NCBI RefSeq assembly: GCF_014529705.1
Contig: NZ_JAANIH010000009.1
Coordinates: forward strand, 1 to 64,000
Length of the DNA stretch: 64,000 nt
From: Bradyrhizobium campsiandrae
GTDB lineage: Bacteria > Pseudomonadota > Alphaproteobacteria > Rhizobiales > Xanthobacteraceae
Reading direction: 5' to 3'
Below are positions 1-6,564 of the stretch, piece after piece. Made by a program: the position numbers and the translations under genes. Each line of letters begins with the position of its first letter. Position 1 is the stretch's first letter. The notes beneath the pieces are model-generated. The model did not search any database, was not told where the DNA came from, and was given only the letters and a program-made list of their open reading frames with translations.

Positions 1-457
1 TGCCGGTCGCCGCGGTGGTGCCGCCGGCGGTGCCGTTATAGATGACGTTGCTGCTGGCGGTGGCGCTGGCAAAAGAGGTCGTGCCGCGCAGGTCGGCCGC
101 CGTCGCACCGGAGATCGTGGTGGAGACATTCGACTTGGTGGAGTAACCGACCGTGGTCTGCAGCGCCTGGTTGGCGATCGACTTCGCGGAGTCGACGAGC
201 TTCTGCAGCGAAGTGATGCCGGTGTTGGCAGCCTGCAGCACCTGCACGCCGTTGCCGATGTTGTCGAGCAGGTTGTTGATGTCGCTGGCGCGGTTGTCGA
301 GCGACTGGGCGGTGAAGAAGTTGGTCGGATTGTCCAGCGCCGAGTTGACGCTCTTGCCCGTCGACAGACGGTTCTGCGTGGTGGCGAGAAGATCAGCGGT
401 GGACTGGAGGGAGAGCAGGTTCTGACGAACCGATGCGGAAAGAACGATACCGGACAT
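1..457 (-). CDS. fliC: Flagellin, N-terminal part (gene runs off the window start)
   Basis: Flagellin forms the filament of the flagellum. The first ~150 residues are visible. They begin MSGIVLSASVRQNLLSL and include RLSTGKSVNSALDNP and the long N-terminal helix (NIGNGVQVLQAANTGITSL), the conserved D0/D1 core of bacterial flagellin. The start ATG (455-457) follows an AGAAAGGTAA ribosome site. After about residue 105 the sequence becomes Ser/Thr/Ala/Gly-rich, as expected for the variable outer domain. The C-terminus lies outside the window, so size and paralogue type cannot be read. The nearby oversized hook proteins suggest the thick subpolar flagellum of bradyrhizobia rather than the lateral one; that is inference. 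Confidence 0.93.
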   Translation of the reverse strand, partial: MSGIVLSASVRQNLLSLQSTADLLATTQNRLSTGKSVNSALDNPTNFFTAQSLDNRASDINNLLDNIGNGVQVLQAANTGITSLQKLVDSAKSIANQALQTTVGYSTKSNVSTTISGATAADLRGTTSFASATASSNVIYNGTAGGTTAATG

Positions 458-777
458 GGGGTGTTACCTTTCTGGTAAACGACGCTACTGTTACGCGTCC
501 TGGGGATCTTGATGACCCAGCGACCGGCGGACGGTGGCCCCGAGACTCTAACGAAGCATGAAATGAAACCGGCACTTTCGGCGAGTCGCGGCGTGATTCG
601 GCTCGCCGAAGCGGTGGCCGCGCCACGCCGCCAGGCAACTTAATCATTGATATGATTGCGCTTTTTCCCAGCCACGACCCGGATTCAGAACTCATTAACT
701 AATGTTGAGGGAGTATTGCGCCCTGATCCGCCACAACTCACGCTCGGTTACGAAAGCGTTGATGGAGAACAGGCAAA
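458..777. other. Divergent promoter region between flagellin and flbT
   Basis: This 320-base gap separates the divergent flagellin and flbT genes and must hold the flagellin promoter. I see no good sigma-54 (TGGC-N8-TGC) element and no full CtrA box. The nearest CtrA-like half site is a TTAA around 694-697, without a second full half. No convincing coding sequence is present. Confidence 0.4.
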
Positions 778-1242
778 ATGGCCCTCAAGGTCGAGCTCAG
801 GCCGCACGAACGCATCATTGTCGGTAATTGCGTCATCACCAACACCGACCAGCGCGCCCGCCTTCTGATCGACGGCGAGAACGTGCCGATCCTGCGCGAG
901 CGCGACATCCTCACGCCCGAGACCGCCGATACGCCGGCCAAGCTCGTCTATCTGGCCGTCCAGCTGATGTACATCTCGCCGGATCCGCAGAGCCAGCACG
1001 GCACCTATTTCAACCTGGTCCGCGACATCATCACCGCCGTGCCCAGCGCCTGGCCGATCATCGAAAGCATCAACAACAACATCATGAGCGGCGATCTCTA
1101 CCGGGCCCTGAAGGACGCGCGCAAGCTCATTGCCTACGAAGACAAGCTGCGCGAGCAGTTCGAGGCAACTCATCCCAAAACTGATGCCAAGAACGACACC
1201 AATACCGAGCCCGGCAAGAGCGACGTAAGCACGGCGGCCTGA
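778..1242 (+). CDS. flbT: Flagellar biosynthesis regulator FlbT
   Basis: FlbT is an alphaproteobacterial RNA-binding regulator. In Caulobacter it binds the 5' untranslated region of flagellin mRNA and couples flagellin translation to hook completion. The 154-residue product shows the family's features: MALKVELRPHERIIVGNCV at the start, LLIDGENVPILRERDIL, and LYRALKDARKLIAYEDKL near residues 115-135. The tail from about residue 140 is short, polar and poorly conserved. The start follows a GGAGAACAGG ribosome site. FlbT is usually next to flaF; no flaF is visible here, though one could lie beyond the truncated flagellin. In Bradyrhizobium, FlbT paralogues can act positively, so its sign of action here is open. 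Confidence 0.95.
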   Translation: MALKVELRPHERIIVGNCVITNTDQRARLLIDGENVPILRERDILTPETADTPAKLVYLAVQLMYISPDPQSQHGTYFNLVRDIITAVPSAWPIIESINNNIMSGDLYRALKDARKLIAYEDKLREQFEATHPKTDAKNDTNTEPGKSDVSTAA

Positions 1243-1261
1243 TCCGCGCACTCCAGCCCAA

Positions 1262-1300
1262 ACGACGACGGCCCCGGATCATCTCCGGGGTCGTTGTCGT
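1262..1300 (+). terminator. Hairpin terminator after flbT
   Basis: Near-perfect 17-bp inverted repeat (ACGACGACGGCCCCGGA against TCCGGGGTCGTTGTCGT, two G-T type mismatches) with a 5-nt loop, 20 nt after the flbT stop. There is only a short T-rich tail. It sits between convergent genes and could serve both strands. Confidence 0.6.
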
Positions 1301-1330
1301 TTCAGCCGTTATCGTTTCAGCCGTTGACGA

Positions 1331-2827
1331 TCACTGCGACGCAAGTGGAGGCGCCTGGACCTCGATCAGTCCACCGGTCCGCTTTGCACCGAACTTGATC
1401 ACCGCCGACACCAGCGCGTCGATATCCATCTCCGCGGTGCGATGATTGACGATTGCCGCGCGGATCGCGAACTTGCCGTCGAGCGTCGTGCCCGACGGCA
1501 CGGAGATGCCGGATTCCTGAACGTCGGCGACAATCTCGCGATTGACCGCATCGCCGGCGCGGTAGCGGAAGCAGACGATGTTGAGATTGACGGGCGCCAG
1601 CAGCTCGAGCCGCGGCTCAGCGATCACGCGCGTCTCCAGATATTTTGCCAGCGCGCAGTTTCGCGCGATCACTTCACCGAGCCTGATGGTACCGAACGTC
1701 TTCAGCGTGAACCAGGTCTTCAGCGCCCGGAAGCCGCGCGACAGATCCGGACCGAGATCGCAAGGCCAGACGCTGCCGGCCGCAAGCCCCCTCGCCTCGC
1801 GGCTCAGATAGGCCGCCGGCTGCGCGAAGGCCTGCCGATGACGTTCGCCGTCACGCACCAGCAGGAAGCCGGCGTCGTAGGGCACCTGTCCCCATTTGTG
1901 GAAGTCGAGCGCGATCGAATCCGCGAGCTGGATGCCCTCGAGCAACGGCGCGAGCTCCGGCGAGAAGATTGCGAGCGCACCGAAGGCGCCGTCGACGTGA
2001 AACCAGATGTCCTCCTCGCGGCACAGCTCTGCGATCGCTTTGAGATCGTCGATCGCACCGATGTCGACGGTGCCCGCCGACGCCGTGACGAGGAACGGTC
2101 TGAAGCCGACCGCGCGATCAACGGCGATCTGCGCGCGCAACGCGGCGACGTCGATACGGTGATCGGCATCGACCTCAATCTTGCGAAGCGCATCGGTGCC
2201 GAAACCGGCGATGTCCATCGCGCGGGAGATGCAACCATGTGCAGCTTTCGACGCATAGGCCGTGAGCAGCGCGCCGTCATGACCGATACCCTGCTGCCGC
2301 ACCATCGTGCCGAGCGCGTTCGTACGCGCCACCAGCACCGCCATCAGATTGGCCGACGAGGTGCCGGTGACGAAGATGCCGCTCGCGCCTTGCGGAAAGC
2401 CGAACAGACCGCGCATCCATTCGACGATCTGGCGCTCGACCTCGATCGGCATGTGATCGCGTCCGCCGAGATTGGCATTGAGGCCAGCTGCGAGCATCTC
2501 CGCGACCATACCGACCGCAGTGCCGCCGCCATGCACCCAGCCCATGAAGCCGGGATGAACATTGCCTGTCGCGTAAGGCGCGACATGCTCGGAAAATTCG
2601 CGATAGACCTCGGCGAGATCGGTTGCCTCACGCGGCACGTCGGTTCTGACTGAAGCGCGAACCTCATCCGGAATCGGCTGCCAGACCGGCCGCGCGCGAA
2701 CATTGGCGATGCCGTCGATCGCCTCGTCCAGCATGCGGTGAGCAAGTGTACGGAACGCGTTCCAGTCCTGGGGGTCGAGCGATCCGTCCGTGACGCCGGC
2801 TTGCGGCCTGCGGATGAGCTCGTTCAT
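1331..2827 (-). CDS. PLP-dependent group II decarboxylase
   Basis: This 498-residue enzyme belongs to the aromatic-L-amino-acid / glutamate-type (group II) decarboxylases, which remove CO2 from an amino acid to give an amine. Visible landmarks are His197 in KAAHGCI (PLP stacking), Asp279 in WFHVDGAFGAL (pyridine nitrogen) and the Schiff-base Lys311 in LDFHKWGQVPYDAG. Length is normal for the family. The substrate cannot be read from sequence. It is the last gene of a four-gene operon; its ATG overlaps the stop of the ATP-grasp gene (ATGA, 2824-2827), implying translational coupling. It probably decarboxylates a precursor or product made by the neighbouring PLP enzyme and ligase; that pathway role is inference. 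Confidence 0.88.
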   Translation of the reverse strand: MNELIRRPQAGVTDGSLDPQDWNAFRTLAHRMLDEAIDGIANVRARPVWQPIPDEVRASVRTDVPREATDLAEVYREFSEHVAPYATGNVHPGFMGWVHGGGTAVGMVAEMLAAGLNANLGGRDHMPIEVERQIVEWMRGLFGFPQGASGIFVTGTSSANLMAVLVARTNALGTMVRQQGIGHDGALLTAYASKAAHGCISRAMDIAGFGTDALRKIEVDADHRIDVAALRAQIAVDRAVGFRPFLVTASAGTVDIGAIDDLKAIAELCREEDIWFHVDGAFGALAIFSPELAPLLEGIQLADSIALDFHKWGQVPYDAGFLLVRDGERHRQAFAQPAAYLSREARGLAAGSVWPCDLGPDLSRGFRALKTWFTLKTFGTIRLGEVIARNCALAKYLETRVIAEPRLELLAPVNLNIVCFRYRAGDAVNREIVADVQESGISVPSGTTLDGKFAIRAAIVNHRTAEMDIDALVSAVIKFGAKRTGGLIEVQAPPLASQ

Positions 2828-4071
2828 GCCGCGCTCCCCAGGCTCGCCTTCGCATGTCCCTTGGCATGCCGCGACAGCATCGCGGTGAACGCGGCAAAGA
2901 TCTTACGCATCTGCGGCGGCTTGTATGGAAACACAACAGGTGAATCCATGTTATGCACGACGGCGGTGTTGTCGGCCTCGAACACCAGAAGCTCGCCATT
3001 CTGGTTCTCGGCGCAATCGACGATGAAATAATCGAGACCGACGCGCCGGCTCATCTCGTCGAGTGCGTGTCTGTGGCGAGCCGCGAAGGCACGATCGAAG
3101 TCTTGCATGAAGACGGCTTCTTCAGCGCGCTTCTCTTCGCTGAACGCCATGTAGGCATTGAGATACCAGATGTCCCAGCGATCGGCAATCGCCATGTGGC
3201 ACGCATAAGGTTTGCCGTCGACCATGGTGAGCCGGATCTTGCGATAGAGCCCGTCGGGGCTTGCATAGTTGACGAAGCGCGCAACGAAGAAGTCCTGCTC
3301 CTGCCGCTCGGCAAGATAGGCGACGAGCGCCGCCGCATCGTCGAGCTTGGCAAGCCCGACGCCGGCGTGGGTGCCGCGCGGCCGTGCGATCATGGGAAAG
3401 TGCAATTCGCCCGTGATCTCCGTGCAGGCAATACGGCCTTCCGCGAGATCAGACAATTGCGCGCGCGTCGCGTGCGCGGTCACGGGAATGTCGAGGCCGG
3501 GGATGCCGGCCAGCAAACGGAACAGCTTGTCGCGATCGAGATTGGCGATCAATTCAGGCCGATTGAGCAGCGGCCGCGGCCAGTTCGGCGCGGCCCTTTC
3601 GATCAGTGCAAGCGCTTCGCGGCACTCCTCTGAATCGGATGCGACCACGATGGCGACGTCGTGCTCAGGCAGCGCTTCCGGCAGCCCCTTGTCCTTGGTC
3701 ACATACAGCGTCAGGAGCTCGATGTCGGATCCCTCGAGCAGAAATTCGATCGGGGTGTTGCCGCCCATGTCGATGTCGGCCGCAAGCGCGAGCACGCGCA
3801 AGCCCGGCTTCAGGACCGCCGCGGGCGTGCGAAACAATTGGTGGAAGGAGAGCACCTCGGACTGGATCACGAGCCCTGCTTCCTTCTCGCCCATCAGCTG
3901 AGCGATCAGCGACAGATCGAGCCCCTCGCCCGCCTGCGCCGTCCCCTCCGCGATCCGCGCCAGCAACTTGTCGCGCAACGGATGCAGATCGACACCCTCG
4001 AACGCCTGACGCGTCAGATGCGCAAAGCCGATGCGATCGGCATAATCAGGCGCGGCAAGCGGATTCAACAT
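2824..4071 (-). CDS. ATP-grasp ligase-like protein (RimK-type fold)
   Basis: A 415-residue protein. Residues ~170-375 look like an ATP-grasp domain: FPMIARPRGTHAGVGLAKL (ATP-binding strand and glycine-rich loop), FFVARFVNYAS, YRKIRLTMVDGKPYACHMAI, then GLDYFIVDC and LLVFEADNTAVVH, which carry the expected Asp/Glu/Asn metal ligands (about D352, E365, N368). Such enzymes activate a carboxylate as an acyl-phosphate and join it to an amine or thiol. Residues 1-165 are a family-specific N-terminal region. I chose the ATG at 4071 because GAGGTG precedes it and the longer frame upstream lacks family-like sequence. It lies 19 nt after the upstream PLP enzyme and overlaps the decarboxylase by 4 nt. 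Substrates are unknown. Confidence 0.78.
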   Translation of the reverse strand: MLNPLAAPDYADRIGFAHLTRQAFEGVDLHPLRDKLLARIAEGTAQAGEGLDLSLIAQLMGEKEAGLVIQSEVLSFHQLFRTPAAVLKPGLRVLALAADIDMGGNTPIEFLLEGSDIELLTLYVTKDKGLPEALPEHDVAIVVASDSEECREALALIERAAPNWPRPLLNRPELIANLDRDKLFRLLAGIPGLDIPVTAHATRAQLSDLAEGRIACTEITGELHFPMIARPRGTHAGVGLAKLDDAAALVAYLAERQEQDFFVARFVNYASPDGLYRKIRLTMVDGKPYACHMAIADRWDIWYLNAYMAFSEEKRAEEAVFMQDFDRAFAARHRHALDEMSRRVGLDYFIVDCAENQNGELLVFEADNTAVVHNMDSPVVFPYKPPQMRKIFAAFTAMLSRHAKGHAKASLGSAA

Positions 4072-4090
4072 CTCACACCTCGAATACAGG

Positions 4091-5695
4091 CTACGCCGGC
4101 ACGGCGGCGGTACGGTCAAGCAGCAGTTCGATCTTCACCAGGACATGGGCGATGCGATCGAGAATGTGCTGCACATTACGTTGCGCTTGCGCGCTGTCGG
4201 CCGACCAGGCCTCGGTGACGAGCCGCGCGCCGACACATAGCCGCAACGCAGCCTGCGGCACACCGTCCGGCCGCTCCAGCCGGACCGGCTGACCAACGAG
4301 CGAGCGCTGCGCTGCGACCTGGCGGTCCGCCGTGCTGCCGCCGATATCATCGCCCATGTCGCGCGCGAGCGCGCGATAGACCACGCTGGTATCGGAGATC
4401 GACACCGGCTCATTGTGGCGCAAGAGGGTGAACGGAAAGATCGAACGCTGCATAAACTCTTCATCATCGGCATCGGCGGCGTCGGCCGGTGCCGGTACGG
4501 CGCGCAGCGACGGTGACAGCGTGATCATGCTGTCGATGCCGGCGGCGAGCTCGGTCATTGTCCCGGCACGGAACGCGCCCGGCACCGCAAAATAGCTGGC
4601 GATCTCGGCCAGCGCGGCTTCCCAGCGCAGCCATTGGCCGAAATTCGGACGGCGCTCGAAGCGCGAACGCAGCCCCGTCCACGCCATCGGCCAGTCGCAG
4701 CGGCCTGCATAGTCGAAGTAGCCGGGCGCGATCCGATCGATCCGGTCGATCGCCCGCGACAGCCCCTTCGGCACCAGCAATGCACCGCTGAAGGCAGGCC
4801 CGCCGAAGAATTTTGAGCCCGTCACCAGCACCATGTAGCCGCGGTCGAGATAGGAGCGCAGCCGCCGTCGGCCGAGCCGTGCCTGGCAGGCATCGACGAC
4901 GACCTGAACCTTGCGCGGCCAGCGCCGCGCGATCTCATCGAGACAGGCGGCACTCGGAGCACGCCAACCAAGCTTTGACGAATCCATGATGTGCAACAGA
5001 ACCCGCCGGCCTTGCGCGAGGCTGTCTTCGATTGCACGCATCACCGCAGCATCCGCATCGATGCGCATTGCGAGTCCGGATGTAACGTCGCGCAGCGGCA
5101 CGGCGATGGAGTCGCCGGCCAGGCCCGCGATCGCAGCGTCCTTACGCACCGCAACACCGCTCGCCGTCCTCGTGCTGAAATGGTGCCCGCGCGCGGTCTG
5201 CGCCGTACCGCTGCCGGTCTGGTCGGCGCCGACCACGATCGTCATCGGCGCAGCGCCGAGCACGGCGCCGGCCAGGAACAGGGCATGAAGCTGCGAGTCC
5301 GTGCCCGATGGCGAGAACACCACATCGACGCGCGGCGACAGCTGGAAGTGACTGCGCAGTTCATCGCGCATGTCCTCGCAACGCCGGTCGAAGGCGATCT
5401 CGACCTCGTCGAACAGCGATTTGTGGACCAGCTCCTCGCGCGCCAGCGCGGCGCGGTCATAGGCAGCCTGGGAGATCGTCGATGCGGTGGACGAGGCGAA
5501 ATTCCAGATCCCGGGCTCGGGCGACGGCGCGCAGCCATAGGCGTTGACGCGCTCGTTCGGGTCGAGCGCCAGCCGCCCATCTCCGCCGGAGGCGAGCAGC
5601 GTGTCCAGCGGCGTGAACAGATCGCGCAGGCGATAGCGCGAGCCGCCCTGGGACGCTCGCTCGATGTCTGACAGGCGGGATGCGCCGATGCTCAT
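4091..5695 (-). CDS. PLP-dependent fold-type-I enzyme, function unknown
   Basis: A 534-residue protein with the core of fold-type-I PLP enzymes (cysteine desulfurase/kynureninase/aminotransferase superfamily). It has VVFSPSGTDSQLHAL (phosphate/PLP pocket, ~126-139), VQVVVDACQARLG (Asp268 for the pyridine nitrogen) and VTGSKFFGGPAFSGALLVP (Schiff-base Lys295). It is longer than typical desulfurases, with an N-terminal extension of ~90 residues and a large C-terminal domain. I do not recognise the subfamily. The chosen ATG at 5695 is the first with plausible protein downstream; further upstream the frame is Arg/Pro-rich and overlaps the glycosyltransferase. It is the second gene of the operon, 10 nt behind the glycosyltransferase. 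The reaction could be transamination, lyase or desulfurase chemistry. Confidence 0.78.
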   Translation of the reverse strand: MSIGASRLSDIERASQGGSRYRLRDLFTPLDTLLASGGDGRLALDPNERVNAYGCAPSPEPGIWNFASSTASTISQAAYDRAALAREELVHKSLFDEVEIAFDRRCEDMRDELRSHFQLSPRVDVVFSPSGTDSQLHALFLAGAVLGAAPMTIVVGADQTGSGTAQTARGHHFSTRTASGVAVRKDAAIAGLAGDSIAVPLRDVTSGLAMRIDADAAVMRAIEDSLAQGRRVLLHIMDSSKLGWRAPSAACLDEIARRWPRKVQVVVDACQARLGRRRLRSYLDRGYMVLVTGSKFFGGPAFSGALLVPKGLSRAIDRIDRIAPGYFDYAGRCDWPMAWTGLRSRFERRPNFGQWLRWEAALAEIASYFAVPGAFRAGTMTELAAGIDSMITLSPSLRAVPAPADAADADDEEFMQRSIFPFTLLRHNEPVSISDTSVVYRALARDMGDDIGGSTADRQVAAQRSLVGQPVRLERPDGVPQAALRLCVGARLVTEAWSADSAQAQRNVQHILDRIAHVLVKIELLLDRTAAVPA

Positions 5696-5705
5696 CCCGG
5701 CAGGC

Positions 5706-6491
5706 TCACGCCGCGTCGGCGGCCGCGGCCACCGGGGCCGGCGCGAACTGCGAGGCGATGTCGCCGTGGAACACCGACGGGCCGACATGGTCGAGCGAGC
5801 TCTGGATATCTGCCCAGATCTCGCCGCCGATATCGGTCCAGCGCTTGCAGAAGGCGAAGTCTTCGGAAAGGTAGGTGCCGGTGGCCGGATCGATCATGCA
5901 CTCGAACAGCGCGAACCGGTTCGGGCTCGCAACGAGCGTGTCATGCGAATGTTCGCGGAAGAACTGCAGATTGGCATAGTCCGGATGGCGGCACATCGCC
6001 TCCAGCGCCTGGCGGCGGATCATCAGGAATCCGGTGCCGGCGTAGCGGACGCGAGTGAAGCCGTTGACCACCACGATGCGATCGGGATCCGCGATCTCGA
6101 GCACGTAGTCGAGCGAGGCCGCGGTCACGTCGGTCCTGCCGGCCTGGATCGCCCGCCGCGCCTTGTCCCAGTTGACCCGCTTGATCGGATAGCAGCCGGC
6201 GACGACGTCGGCGCCGCATTCGATCAGCCGGAACACCTGCTCCGGCTTGAAGCCGATATCGGCGTCGATGAACAGGAAGTGCGTCGCCTCCGGGTCATCC
6301 AGGAACATCGCGACCAGATTGGCCCGCGCCCGCGTGATCAGCGCGTCCCCGTCCCGCAACAGCACCTTGAGCCCGAGGTTGGACATGCCGTGCACGGCGC
6401 GCTGGAGCGCGAAGATGGAGCTCGCGTAAATGCTCGACACCTGCCCACCGAAGCAGGGTGTCGCCACCACCAATTGCATCTTGTCCGACAT
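5706..6491 (-). CDS. GT-A type glycosyltransferase-like protein
   Basis: A 261-residue cytoplasmic protein with a GT-A nucleotide-sugar fold. It starts with MQLVVATPCFGGQVSSIYAS, has RARANLVAMFLDD and then THFLFIDADIGF, whose D76-A77-D78 is the metal-binding DxD motif. Downstream ADVVAGCYPIKR, YAGTGFLMIRR and YLSEDFAFCKRW match the acceptor-side motifs of family-2-like enzymes. It has no membrane segments and an Ala-rich tail. It lies 70 nt downstream of flgL on the same strand and leads the PLP/ATP-grasp/PLP operon. Position next to flagellar genes makes flagellin or hook glycosylation possible; equally it may decorate a small molecule made by the operon. Neither is shown by sequence. Confidence 0.8.
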   Translation of the reverse strand: MSDKMQLVVATPCFGGQVSSIYASSIFALQRAVHGMSNLGLKVLLRDGDALITRARANLVAMFLDDPEATHFLFIDADIGFKPEQVFRLIECGADVVAGCYPIKRVNWDKARRAIQAGRTDVTAASLDYVLEIADPDRIVVVNGFTRVRYAGTGFLMIRRQALEAMCRHPDYANLQFFREHSHDTLVASPNRFALFECMIDPATGTYLSEDFAFCKRWTDIGGEIWADIQSSLDHVGPSVFHGDIASQFAPAPVAAAADAA

Positions 6492-6539
6492 CGACAGCTC
6501 CGCCCGCCCAAATCCTCTCCAAGAGGTAAAGAGGCATGG

Positions 6540-6564
6540 TTAACGGCGCCTTAATGCGCCGTTA
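6540..6564. promoter_or_regulatory. CtrA-box-like sequence overlapping a hairpin at the flgL end
   Basis: TTAA (6540-6543), seven bases, TTAA (6551-6554) fits the CtrA consensus TTAA-N7-TTAA exactly. It lies 49 bases upstream of the glycosyltransferase start. The same bases form a 9-bp hairpin (6541-6549 with 6556-6564) that overlaps the flgL stop codon, so the match may instead reflect a transcription-end structure. No T-run follows the hairpin on the minus strand. Confidence 0.45.

Noticed and set aside
1442-2653. 403-residue plus-strand frame
   Set aside because: Antisense of the PLP decarboxylase, which has all catalytic motifs.
4072-4119. Longer start for the ATP-grasp gene
   Set aside because: The 16 extra residues would overlap the end of the PLP gene, and a GAGGTG site stands before ATG 4071.
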